Origin: Amaurobius ferox
Lineage: Eukaryota > Arthropoda > Arachnida > Araneae > Amaurobiidae
Length of the DNA: 64,000 nt
Direction: 5' to 3'
Assembly (NCBI GenBank): GCA_951213105.1
Contig: OX578152.1
Coordinates: 100,898,568 to 100,962,567, forward strand
Part shown: piece after piece, positions 32,930-43,723 of the stretch
How positions within the stretch are numbered: position 1 is the stretch's first letter
How the letters are laid out: each line of letters opens with the position of its first letter
Notes under the pieces: generated by a model
Databases searched by the model: none
What the model was told of the DNA's origin: nothing
What the model saw: the letters and a program-made list of their open reading frames with translations, nothing else
Made by a program: the position numbers and the translations under genes

Positions 32930-34690
32930 TTACCCTCCCCCTCCCATTCGCTCCTAATAATCATAGACACATGCGAGCTATATATCCCTCCCAACCGCCC
33001 CTAATAACAACAGACACATGCGAGCTATATACCCCTTCTACCCGCTCCTAATAACCACAGATACATGCTAGATATATAAACCGCCCATCGGTTCCTAATA
33101 ACCACAGACACATGCGTGCTATATACTCCTCCCATCCGCTCCTAATCACCACAGACACATGCGAGCTATATATCTCTCCCATCAGCTCCCAATAACCACA
33201 GACACAAGCGTGCTGTCTAATCCTCCCACCCGTTCCTAATAACTACAGACACATGCGAGCTATATACCCCTCCCATCCGCTCCTAACAACCACAGACACA
33301 TGCGAGCTACACACTCCTACCAAACGCTCCTAATAACCACAGGCACATGCGAGCTATATACCCCTACCATTCGCTCCTAATAACCGCAGACACACGCGAG
33401 CTATATACCCCTCCCATCCGCTCCTAATAACCAATGACACATACGAGCTATACACCCCTCGCAGCCGCTCCTAATAACCACAGACACATGCGAGCTATAC
33501 ACCTCTCCCAACCGCTCCTAATAACCATAGACACATGCATGCTATATACCCCTCCCATCCGCTCCTAATAACCACAAACACATGCGAGCTATATATCCCT
33601 CCCATCAGCTCCTAATAACCACAGACACATGTGAACTATATACTCCTCCCATCCGCTCTTAATTTCCTCAGACACATGCGAGCTATACACCCCTCCCATC
33701 CGCTCCTAATAACCACAGACACATGCGAGCTATACACCCCTCCCATCCGCTCCTAATAACCAAAGACACATGCGAGCTATACACCCCTCCCAACCGCTCC
33801 TAATAATCATAGGCACATGCATGCTATATACCCCTCCCATCCGCTCCTAATAACCACAGACATATGCGAGCTAAATATCCCTTCCATCAGCTCCTAATAA
33901 CCACAGACACGTGCGAGCTATATATCCCTACCATCCGCTCCTAATAACCACAGACACATGCGAACTATACACTCCTCCCAACCGCTCCTAATAACCATAG
34001 ACACATGCATGCTATATACCCCTCCCATCCGCTCCTAATAACCACAGACTCATGGGAGCTATATATCCCTCCCATCAGCTCCTAATGACCACAGACACAT
34101 GCGTGCTATATACTCTTCCCGTCCGCTCCTAATAACCACAGACACATGCGAACTATACACCCCTCCCATCTGCTCCTAATAACCACAGACACATGCGAGC
34201 TATAAACTCCTCCCATCCGCTCCTAATAACTACAGACACATGCGAGCTATACACCCCTCCCATCCGCTCCTAATAACCACAGACACATGCGAGCTATATA
34301 ACCCTCCCATAAGCTCCTAATAACCACAGACACATGCGTGCTATATACTCCTCCCATCCGCTCCTAATAACTACAGACATATGCGAGCTATATACCCTCC
34401 TATCCGCTCCTAATAACCACAGACATATGTGAGCTATACACCCTTCCCTTCCGCTCCTAATAACCACAGACACATGCGAGCTATACACTCCTCCCAACCG
34501 CTCCTAATAACCATAGACACATGCGAGCTATACACCCCTCCCATCCGCTCCTAATAACGACAGACACATGCGAGTTATACACCCCTCCGAACCACTCCTA
34601 ATAACCATAGACATATGCATGCTATATACCTCTCCCATCCGCTCCTAATACCCACAGACACATGCGAGCTATATACCCCTGCCCATGCTT
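32930..34690 (+). repeat. 47-bp minisatellite, about 37 units
   Basis: The unit reads TAATAACCACAGACACATGC, then GAGCTATACACCCCTCCC and ATCCGCTCC, with a 47-bp period across about 1.75 kb. Variant units recur in order: ones with ACCATAGACACATGCATGC tend to be followed by ones with GCTATATATCCCTCCCATCA. This suggests duplication of multi-unit blocks (higher-order repeats). Since 47 is not a multiple of three, all frames cycle. The minus-strand frame at 34294-34497 is accidental. Confidence 0.95.
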
Positions 34691-34828
34691 ATATATATCC
34701 AGCTCCAAACAATCTTTCTATAAATAAAGTTCGCATTAATTGCATTGTTTAAAACATGCATTTGAAGATATAGCAGAAAGCAAGTCTCTTTAGATGGTTT
34801 AAATATTCATAATCTGAATTTTTACTTT
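34691..34828. other. Short unassigned stretch
   Basis: No motif recognised between the minisatellite and the next repeat. Confidence 0.4.
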
Positions 34829-35485
34829 CCCTGCAATACATGGTAATGTATAGTGAAAGTATTGGAATCATGCCGAAAATCGCAACTCGAGTTTTCGACG
34901 TATCTACACGTTTTGAGACCTCTAGAATACGAAAAAACTATTATTAGCGTGAATTCTGTGTGTGTGTGTGTGAAATGAATGTATCCACTATAATTCAAAA
35001 ACTAATGGACCAAATTTTATAAAATTTGGTAGGTAAGTTACTTGTGTAGGACCCTGATGATTTTGGTACGCTTCGGAAAAAAAAAGAACCTGTCTTTTTT
35101 TATGAAACGGCCCGCAAAAATCTTTTAATCTAAAATTAAAAGATTACGTATGCTCAAATTTATAAATTAAATGCTTATTTTATACGTAATTTTTAACGTC
35201 AAAAATAATCAGACCAACTCGATCACTCTAGGAGTTGTTCTCGATATATTTTAGTTTTTTCGCATTTTCGTTACTCCATCTTTGAAAATAAATCCAGTTA
35301 TCAAATGAAAACGAAAATTGAATTAAAAGTTGAATTTCAGTGTAAGTTAAAGTAATCATGACTGTTATTATTAAAGTAATCATAGCTATATTTTGTGCAA
35401 TTAAATTCCATTTAATGAATTATTGATGAAATAAAGAGGACGTGAATTTTAGTCTAAAACGTTATGGGCTGTCCACATTAGATTT
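34829..35485 (-). repeat. Family B repeat, head-to-tail block copy 1
   Basis: The 3' hairpin (ACTTTCCCTGCAATACATGG and inverse arm) is at 34829-34866, and the 5' end (CTAATGTGGACAGCCC on the minus strand) at about 35485. It contains a (TG)n tract at about 34956-34973. It abuts the next copy directly. Confidence 0.85.
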
Positions 35486-35487
35486 TT

Positions 35488-35672
35488 ACTTTCCGTGCAG
35501 TACATGGTTAATGAATAGGGAAAGTATTGGAATCATGTCGAAAATCGCAATTCGAGTTTTCGACGGATCAACACGTTTTGACACCAGTAGAATACGAAAA
35601 CACAATTTTTTCGCCACGTCTGTGTTTGTGTCTGTCTGTGCAGATTTTGTGTGTGCTGCACACATCAGATTT
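35488..35672 (-). repeat. Family B repeat, head-to-tail block copy 2, internally deleted
   Basis: This 185-bp copy consists of the 3' hairpin (35488-35526), the GTCTGTCTG part and then immediately the 5' end (TCTGATGTGTGCAGCAC on the minus strand). The interior is missing. It abuts copies on both sides through A-runs. Confidence 0.85.
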
Positions 35673-35674
35673 TT

Positions 35675-36098
35675 ACTTTCCCTGCAATACATGGTAATGT
35701 ATAGTGAAAGTATTAGAATCATGCCGAAATTCGCAACTCGAATTTTCGACGGATCTCCGCGTTTCGAGATCTCTAGAATACGAAAACACTATTTTTAGCG
35801 TGACACCTGTGTATGTGTCTGTCTGTGCAGATTTTTTCCACTCTAACTAAAAAACTAATGGACCGAATTTCATAACATTTGGTATGTAAGTCACTTGTGG
35901 GCGAGTCTGGTGCTGATTAGTTTTGAGTACGATTCGGGATAAAAGAACCCGCCTTTTTTTGCGAAATGGCCCGCAAAAGACTTTGTCCACTCTAGATGAA
36001 AAACAAATGGAGCGAATTTCACAAAATTCGGTAGTTAAGTCGCTTGTGGGTCACCCTGGTTCTGATTAGATTTTGGTACAATTCGAAAATCAAAATTA
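35675..36098 (-). repeat. Family B repeat, head-to-tail block copy 3, 5'-truncated
   Basis: The 3' hairpin is at 35675-35712, followed by GTGTATGTGTCTGTCTGTG and two similar internal blocks (AACCCGCCTTTTTTTGCG). It stops near 36098 where a GC-richer segment begins. Confidence 0.85.
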
Positions 36099-36414
36099 CA
36101 TACCCGACCCACTTGAAGGTATATGGAAAAAGATGATCCATCATCGCAACCGCAATCCTGCCGCCCTCAGCACATGCCCCCCAGTCCAGCAACCACCGGC
36201 GGAAGCACCACCGGCCGAGGCCGACACCAGCGGGCCACAAAGCCGGAAACCCACCCAGTCACCACCACAACACCAAAGCGCCGTGAATGTCGCTGGGAAG
36301 CCAAAATCGGAAACAAAGCACAAAAACAACACAGGCCCACGGACAAACAAAAGGAGAGTTCATCCTCTGACTAGATTACATAACCAGGCCGACTTGGCCG
36401 GTAACAAAACTTAA
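36073..36414 (+). CDS. Proline-rich open frame of unknown origin
   Basis: A 113-codon frame reads through a GC-rich island in otherwise AT-rich repeats. From about residue 28 the product is rich in P, Q, K and N (RNRNPAALSTCPPVQQPPAE), with a basic tail RTNKRRVHPLTRLHNQ. The first ~15 codons lie in family B sequence, so the true start is unknown. An AATAAA follows at about 36455. It could be the end of a retroelement ORF1 or a retrocopied transcript piece; I recognise no domain. Confidence 0.3.
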   Translation: MVQFENQNYIPDPLEGIWKKMIHHRNRNPAALSTCPPVQQPPAEAPPAEADTSGPQSRKPTQSPPQHQSAVNVAGKPKSETKHKNNTGPRTNKRRVHPLTRLHNQADLAGNKT

Positions 36415-37488
36415 AAACATAGAATACAGCAAATATATAAACAATAAAGCTTCTCGCCAATAAAGACTAAACACAAAAGCTTTTATTAATCATAATAAAA
36501 CAATCTATTTTCTCCAGCAAACAAAATCACAACAACCTGATGTTCATTAAATTATAGTACGATTCGTAATAAAAGAAACTGCCTTCTTTGCGAAATGGCC
36601 GGTAGAAATTGCCTTTATCCACTCTAGCTAAAAACTAATGGAACAAATTTAACAAAATTTGATGTATAATATTTCAATAACCTACAAGGGATTTATATAC
36701 CAAATTTAACAAAATTTGATGTATAATATTTCAATAACCTACAAGGGATTTATATACCAAATTTAACAAAATTCGGTATATAAATCATTTGTAGGTTATT
36801 TTAGTACGATTCGGGAAAAAGGAACGGGCTATTTTTGCGAAATGGCTTGCAAAAATCGCTAAATGTAAAAATAAAAGACTACGTGTGCTCGATTATATCA
36901 ATTAAATTCCTATTTTATACGAGATTTTTGACAACAAAAAGAATAAGACTAACCCCATTACTCTAGGACTAGCCGTTCTTGAGATTTTCTAGTTTTTTCG
37001 CATTTTCACAACGTCACCTTTGACAATAAGTCCAGCCACCAAATGAGAACCAAATTCAAGTTTAACGTGCAAATTCAATGTCATTTAAAATACTTATGGC
37101 TGTTATTTTGTGCAGATAAACGCAAATTATCATTGAAGAAATAAAGAGAACGTGAATATGAGCCTGCAGGGAAACACATTGGCTGCCCACATCAGAATTT
37201 TCAACAATATTACAACAATGATTTATAGAAGTGAACGAGGATTATTTGCAGGCCTTTTCGAAAAAAATGTAGGATCTATATTTAAAGATCCACCAAATTT
37301 TTGTAGAATAAAATGTTCAACAAATTTAAGCTGTGTACCAAATTTTAACTCTCTAGGACGTAGGAAAGTGCATTAAAAATGCCATCAAAAAAGTATATGA
37401 TGAAGAGTTATATAAAATTAAAAAAAATTCAAAAAATTGTTATCTACCAAATTTATTTTAAAATGTGAACCTTTCTCATATACAAAAA
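36415..37488 (-). repeat. Family B-like repeat remnants
   Basis: About 36538-37195 matches the diverged family B copy at 19252-20066 in inverse orientation, ending with the 5' motif CTGCCCACATCAGAATTTT. It includes a local duplication (36655-36715 and 36716-36775, phrase TACAAGGGATTTATATACC). About 37215-37440 continues with the repeat shared with 19080-19200. Confidence 0.75.
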
Positions 37489-39620
37489 AATCTGATGTGG
37501 GCAACACATGACTTTCCCTATATAATGTAATGAATTTACTACTTTTACAGTAAAAACATATGTTTTTCATATAGTAGATACTAATATTCTTTCCAAGATA
37601 TTGAATTTTCGACAATTAGTCGTCATTTTCATTGATTTAGCGTCATTTGTATCCAATTGGCGAGATTTTCGTTAATTTGGCAACATTTTAAAAAGTCGCC
37701 AAGTTGGCGATATTCCGCCAAATTCGTCGCTAAAATCTCGCCAAGCGTTATGGACGAAGAAATAAGTTGTTCTTACAGACTAGCATCTCAATCCTGCGGT
37801 CATTCCCAATGGGAAACAAAATCCGGCGCAATGCGCATGCTCACGGACTGTCCCCTCCAGTGCTTCAATATTTCGTCAAGGGGTGATATAAATAGTGTGG
37901 AAAACCCAGGCCGTCCGACTCATGCAGAGGACTTGAGCAACTATTTGGACGACCGGAGATATAAATAGTGTGCAGAAGCTGAAAAGCTGACAGTCTGACA
38001 TGCTTCCCAATTACAGTTTTACGATTAAAATTATAAAAATGCGACCCAAAATGTACAGCATTGCATCCCAATGAGAATAGTTACGAATATGTACAGTGTT
38101 TGTTACCTTGGATTTTAATGTTCGTTCTGAGATTTTACGATTTTTAGGCATTGGAATTTGTAATGTAATGGTTGAATGGTAAACAGAACGATGAACTGCC
38201 CTCTATTTTTTAAATTCTAATCCGATTTTAAATGTATGGTAAAGGAAAGTTTTATTTTAAATAATATAATATTTTATGATTTCGTAATTTATACACTTGA
38301 AAATTACATTCGTAATTTTACACACAAGCGGAAAAAAAGGTATTTTCTTATCGCTACCTATGTGAAGTTATTCAATTGCAAGTTTACTTTAATTCCTGTG
38401 TCTCAGTTGTGAATTAAGCATGAATTTTAAGAGAGGGGGGGGGGCGATTTGCATGAACATATTACTTTGCGAGTTAATAGCGTTGTGTAAACAAACCTCT
38501 TAGTGCTGTAATACATAATGATAAGCTACTGGGGGAGGAATACCTCCAGGCGCGGATATCGCCCCCTCCCCCGACATGTTTGAGTGTCGCATTTAACACT
38601 ATTTTTTAATATTCTATACCTAAAACATTGATAGATAGGCAACGGCATCCCCCCTCCTGGAGAGGGAAAATAGAGGGCAGTTCATCGTTCTGTTTACCAT
38701 TCAACCATTACATTACAATTTCCAATGCCTAAAAATCGTAAAATCTCAGAACGAACATTAAAATCCAAGGTAACACTGTACATATTCGTAAATATTCTCA
38801 TTGGGATGCAATGCTGTACATTTTGGATCGCATTTTTATAATTTTAATCGTAAAACTGTAATTGGGCAGCATGTCAGACTGTCAGCTGCGATCAGACTGT
38901 CAGCTTTTCAGCTTCTGCACACTATTTATATCACCCCTTGACGAAATATTGAAGCACTGGAGGGGACAGTCCGTGAGCATGCGCATTGCGCCGGATTTTG
39001 TTTTCCATTGGGAATGACCGCAGGATTGAGATGCTAGTTTCTTACAGCAGCTAAATGACTATTGGCGTTCAAATACAAAAGTATTACTCAAAGTATCTTT
39101 TTTCTTGAATGGAACGAGCTAAATCCACGAGAATGATTTCACCCAATTTATCGCATGGTATTACATATGAAAAGTGAACATGTTTCTCAATAGGAAATAT
39201 TTTTTTTTTTTCATTTTATATGACTTTTTAATAATTTTTTTTTAAAAATGTGCAATATCTCGAGAACGGTTCATGTTAGCGTTCTAAAATTTATGTCAAT
39301 GGTTTTCTAATGAAAAATTACATAAGAAATGTCTATTTGCGTAACTTTATTAGTGGTTTTGATTTTTTGACGATTTTTTCAAAATTTTATTCGAAAATTT
39401 AGGGGGTTCTGAACATTCGATTACGTATAAAAACAATAGGCTTCCAGTGTTTACGGATTGTAATTTTTGTACCAAATTTGGTTCGAATCGGTCCATTCGT
39501 TCGTCAGTTATCGTCTCCACAGACTCACTGACACACACACACACACACAGACATCAGTTCAAAAGTGTTTGATTCGTGATCAGGGATGCTTGAAACCACA
39601 GAATACCATATTCAGAAGGT
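37489..39620 (+). repeat. Family C repeat interrupted by a foldback element
   Basis: It starts AATCTGATGTGGGCAACACATG with CTTTCCCTATATAATG. It continues with the GCGAC-type periodic block (37615-37750), then the foldback insertion (37779-39038), then the ATCTCGAGAACGGTTCATGT block and the CTGACACACACACACA microsatellite part. The 3' hairpin is not preserved. Confidence 0.82.
37779..39038. mobile_element. Long-inverted-repeat (foldback) element with 9-bp target duplication
   Basis: The ends ACTAGCATCTCAATCCTGCG and its inverse are perfectly matched. The arms extend about 430 bp (to about 38210 and from about 38670), broken by an extra ~70-bp piece in the left arm (37891-37965, bounded by repeats of GATATAAATAGTGTG) and a small duplication in the right arm. 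TTCTTACAG flanks both sides (37770-37778 and 39039-39047). The empty site is visible in the related copy at about 40130 (AAGTTATTCTTACAGCATAT). No coding sequence. A 9-bp duplication and long inverted ends fit a non-autonomous Mutator-like element; that class label is inference. Confidence 0.9.
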
Positions 39621-39780
39621 TCACTCCCATAGGAACCTATGGCAACATTGTTAGCATAGGATTTCGCATAGACACTAACGATCCAGGAGCCAACCCTATG
39701 ACGTGAAAAGAGCTCGACTGCTAGACTTGGCGACTATCGATCAATTGGCGATTTTATGTTAATGCAGCCAAAAGAAAAAA

Positions 39781-40717
39781 ATCTGATGTGGGCAACACAT
39801 GACTTTCCTAATATAATGTAATGAATTTACTACTTATACAGTTTAAAAAAAATCTGAAGTCGTCAACACATGACTTTCCTTATACAATGAAATGAATTTA
39901 CTACTTTTACAGTAAAATAAATAAGTTTCTCTTCTAGTAGATGTTAATATCCTTTCCAAGATATTGAATTTTCGACAATTAGTCGTCATTTTCATTGATT
40001 TATCGTCATTTTTATCCATTTGGCGAGATTTTCGTTAATTTGGCAACATTTCAAAAAGTCACCAAGTTGGCGACATTCCGCTAATTTCGTCGCCAAAATC
40101 TCGCCAAGCCTTATGGATGAAGAAATAAGTTATTCTTACAGCATATAAATTGGCGTTCAAATGCAAAAGTATTACTCAAAGTATCTTTTTTCATGAATGG
40201 AACGAGCTAGATCCACGAGAATGATGTCACCCAATTTATCGCATGATATTATATATGAAAAGTGAACATGTTTCTTAATAGGAAATATTTTTTTTTCTAT
40301 TTTATATGACTTTTTGATAATTTTTTTGAAAAATGTGCAATATCTCGAGAACAGTTCATGTTAGCGTTCTAAAATTTATGTCAATCGTTTTCTAATGAAA
40401 AATTACATAATAAATGTCTATTTGCGTAACTTTATTAGAGGTTTTGGTATTTTGACAATTTTTTCGAAATTTCACTCAAAAATTTAGGGGTTTCTGAACA
40501 TTCGATTGCGTATAAAAACAATAGGCTTCCAGTATTCACGGATTGTAATTTTTATACCAAATTCCGTTCGAATCGATCCATTCGTTCGTCAGTTATCGTC
40601 TCCACAAACTCACTGACACACACACACACAGACATCACTTCAAAAATGTTCGATTCGTGATCAGGGATGCTTGAAATGTGCTCCCCCGCCATATTGTTAT
40701 TGTATATAAGGAAAGTA
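39781..40717 (+). repeat. Family C repeat, near full length
   Basis: It starts ATCTGATGTGGGCAACACATG with a duplicated 5' end (again at about 39850). It contains the periodic GCGAC block (39965-40110), ATCTCGAGAACAGTTCATGT, the CACACACACACAGACATCAC part, and ends TATATAAGGAAAGTA. The 5' ACTTTCC and 3' GGAAAGT are inverse subterminal motifs. It is followed directly by another copy start at 40721. Confidence 0.88.
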
Positions 40718-40720
40718 AAA

Positions 40721-40860
40721 ATCTGATGTGGACAGCACATGACTTTCCTTACACTATGCAATGACTTTACTTCTTCCACTGCGAAATGTCTGTGTGCAAG
40801 ATCCACGAAGCAAAGATTTTAGAATTGAATTCACGTCATTGAAATTGAGCGCTTTTGTCA
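40721..40860 (+). repeat. Family C 5' end in head-to-tail contact with the previous copy
   Basis: ATCTGATGTGGACAGCACATG and CTTTCCTTACACTATGCAAT begin right after the 3' end of the preceding copy, across a short A-run. Similarity fades by about 40800. Confidence 0.8.
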
Positions 40861-41147
40861 ACTTATTTCAAACATAATTATTTCAGGTTCCCAAGTATTC
40901 AACGAAGAGCATCAATTTATTTGCTGAAAGGAATGTAAATACAAATATTGGTTTTATTGTGCGATAACTAATTTCTGTGTACTATAGAACAGCTTCCCCG
41001 TTAATGTTGATGTTTTTTATTCATCAGAAATAGCTTTTAAATATTTTAATGTATTTATTCAATTGCAGGTGCTTTTGAAAATCATTTGTTGGCAAAAGTT
41101 TGCATTTTAATGCTTTTTGTTGCATTTTAATCTGTATATATTACTTA
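40861..41147. other. Unassigned stretch
   Basis: No gene or recognisable repeat. Confidence 0.4.
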
Positions 41148-41277
41148 CCTTATATATATAATATATAAGGAAAGTATTGTGATGGGGTCGAAAATTCGAA
41201 TTCGAGTTTTCGACGGGAGAGCACCTCTGATCACGAATTAAACATTTTTGAAGTGATGTCTGTGTGTGTGTGTGAAA

Positions 41278-41314
<37 letters not shown>

Positions 41315-42086
41315 AGTGAGTCTGTGGAGATGATAACTGACGAACGAATGGATTGACTTGAACGAAATTTGGTACAAAAATCACAATACGTAAACACTGG
41401 AAGCCTATTGTTTTTATATGCAATCGAATGTTCAGAACCCAACTAAATTTTCGAGTGAAATTTTGAAAAAATCGTCAAAAAGTCAAAACCGCTAATAAAG
41501 TTACGCAAATAGACATTTCTTGTGTAATTTTTCATTAGAAAACGATTGACATAAATTTTCGAACGCTAACATGAACCGTTCTCGAGATATTGCACATTTT
41601 TCAAAAAAATTATCAAAAAGTCATATAAAATAAAAAGAAAATATTTCATATTGAGAAACATGTTCATTTTTCATATGTAATACCATGCGATAAATTTGGC
41701 GACATCATTCTCGTGGATCTAGCTTGTTCCATACATGAAGAAAGATAGTTTGAGTAATACTTTTGTATTTGATCGCCTATAGTCATTTATCTGCTGTAAA
41801 AATAACTTATTTCTTCGTCCATAACGCTTGGCAAGATTTTGGCGACGAATTTGGCGGAATGTCGCCAACTTGACGACTTTTTCAAATGTTGCCAAATTAA
41901 CGAAAATCTCGCCAAATGGATAAAAACAACGCTAAATCAATAAAAATGACGACAAATTGAAGAAAATTCAATATCTTGGAAAAAATATAAGTATCTACTA
42001 TAAGAATAACTTTTTTTTTAACTGTAAAAGTAGTAAATTCATTGCATTATATAAGGAAAGTCATGTGTTGCCCACATCAGATTTTT
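41148..42086 (-). repeat. Family C repeat, near full length, inverse orientation
   Basis: On the minus strand it starts at about 42086 with ATCTGATGTGGGCAACACATG, carries the GCGAC periodic block (41815-41960), ATCTCGAGAACGGTTCATGT and a long CA tract (41262-41313). It ends with a TATATAAGG-type hairpin at 41148-41176. Confidence 0.88.
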
Positions 42087-42469
42087 TTATTGTATTTTAT
42101 CTCGCACGCTGTTACTGGAACTTTGTCCTGCAGCTTGCATTCTTTTAAAATAAATAAATAATGGCTTTTTCATACTCACCTGCAAAATCCCCAACAAAAT
42201 GCATTTGACATTTATTTAATTCCCCATTATATGAATGACTAATAGCGAATTCTTTGATGTCACAATACAAAACTAGTATAAAAAAATATCTCTTCTCTTG
42301 AATGGAACGACCTTGATCCACGAAAATAGTGTTAAGAGATTTATAGCATAATACTACATATGGAGAGAGAACCTATTTGATTACACGTATTACATTTTAA
42401 TTTTATGAAATTTTTTTAATAAATTCTTCCGAAAACATGTAATATCTCGACAACGGCTCTAAAAATTGT

Positions 42470-42849
42470 TGTTGTTGAGACCCAGACTGTCCGACCTTCC
42501 AAAAAGGTGTAAGGTAACCGTCTGGACAGCCGGAAAGTGCCACCCAATTTAGACCGGAACCCAGCGGGGGAGGCATCCACAGGGACCGTACCCTCCTTCC
42601 CCTACCACCAACCTCTCGGAAGGACTTACGGACCCACATGTTTAACGTGATCGTACTCCGCATGAACACGGCGGCAGTTGTGGCAGCCTGCAAATCCTGC
42701 GCGCAAACCACCGGGCTACTGCGCCCGAAATGAGCCAACAGCACGCGGTATTCCCAGGTGGTCACCCACCCAAGTACTAACCGCGCCCGATGCTGCTTGA
42801 CTTCGGTGATCTAAAGAGAACCGGTGTTTACAGCACGGCAGGGCCGTTG
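42470..42849 (-). mobile_element. SINE with full 5S rRNA head plus tRNA-like segment
   Basis: On the minus strand the first ~116 nt (42849 to 42734) are a nearly complete 5S rRNA: CAACGGCCCTGCCGTGCTGT, then AAGCAGCATCGGGCGCGGTT and AGTACTTGGGTGGGTGACC (the internal promoter), ending at TGCTGTTGGC. A tRNA-like A-box piece GTAGCCCGGTGGTTTGCGCG follows without a B-box. The body GAGTACGATCACGTTAAACA and a (CAA)n tail complete it. Target duplication GGCTCTAAAAATTGT lies at 42455-42469 and 42850-42864. It is not a 5S gene because body, tail and duplications are attached. Confidence 0.93.
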
Positions 42850-42889
42850 GGCTCTAAAAATTGTGTCATTCGTTTTCTTATAAAAATTT

Positions 42890-43412
42890 CTTTTATTTAT
42901 TCATTTATTTATTTGAAAAAGACTGCAAGCTACAGGACGTAGTCCCAGTTACAGCGTGCAGGTATAAAAATACATTAAAAAATACAGATTAAAATACCAT
43001 AAAATACATTAAAGAATACAGATTAAAATACCATAAAATACATTAAAAAGTTAAAATACATTTAAAAGAAAAGCAAACCTTCAACAGCAAATGATCTTCA
43101 TAAACAGATTCACATAAATACATACAATAAAATACAGGATGTTTACAACAAATGCTTTTAAAATTCATCTCCGATGAATAAAAAATATCCAAATCATCAG
43201 GGAAATTGTTGTATAATTTAGAAAAACTAGTAATTGCACAATTACATACAATATTCGAATTAAAATTCTTTACAGCAAATAAGTTAATGCTTCTGGTTGT
43301 ATACTGAGGGACACGAAATCCAATCTCACTCAAAACAGAAGAACAGTCAACTCGGCCACCAAACAGATTCCTGAAGAATGAAAACAGAATGTAATCCCTT
43401 CTGCTCTGTAAG
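42890..43412 (-). pseudogene. 5'-truncated LINE, C-terminal ORF end and tail
   Basis: On the minus strand the frame reads LQSRRDYILFSFFRNLFGGR, then VDCSSVLSEIGFRVPQYTTR, and later NNFPDDLDIFYSSEMNFKSI before the stop near 43043. The order L-x-x-RR...F-x-x-x-L-x-x-G-x-I/V-D...FRVP...TR...N-x-x-P...DIF is the usual C-terminus of jockey- and CR1-like reverse transcriptase proteins. Two imperfect repeats of ATACATTAAA(A/G)AATACAGA follow, and an AAATAAATAAATG-type tail ends near 42890. It is inserted in a family C copy. The clade is not certain. Confidence 0.7.
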
Positions 43413-43723
43413 TTTTTTTAACCAAACAAATCACGTATGAAATTACATATTACATATGTAATGATTATATATTTAACAGTATTAAAGGTTCTAATTTTTT
43501 AATGAATTTTCAAAAATGTATTCAAAAGTTAGGGGGTCTGAGGGCCTTTCAAACATTCGATGGGGTTTAAAATCAATAGAGTTCTACTATTGACTGGCTG
43601 TAATAATCATACCAATTTTTTCCAAAACGTTCCATTCGTTCGTGAGATATTGTTTCCACAGCCTCACAAACACACACACTAACATGCACATTAATATACA
43701 TACATTCACACAGACATCACCTC

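Larger units (their letters stand above)
42240..43723 (+). repeat. Family C repeat split by a SINE and a LINE fragment
   Basis: Blocks at about 42295-42469 (TTGATCCACGAAAATAGTGT, ATCTCGACAACGGC), 42850-42889 and 43490-43723 (CATTCGTTCGTGAGATATTG, CTCACAAACACACACAC) are consecutive parts of one diverged family C copy. It is separated by the SINE at 42470-42849 and the LINE piece at 42890-43412. Confidence 0.75.

Noticed and set aside
34294..34497. A repetitive protein on the minus strand
   Set aside because: It is a by-product of the 47-bp minisatellite, whose period is not a codon multiple. There is no conserved frame.
32930..34690. A CRISPR-like array because of regular repeats
   Set aside because: Units are contiguous without unique spacers, in a eukaryotic window.
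37657..37968. A protein-coding gene at the foldback border
   Set aside because: The frame runs from the GCGAC periodic module of family C into the foldback arm, two unrelated repeats.
42734..42849. A 5S rRNA gene on the minus strand
   Set aside because: The 5S sequence is followed by a tRNA-like segment, SINE body and (CAA)n tail and is flanked by a 15-bp target duplication, so it is a SINE head.
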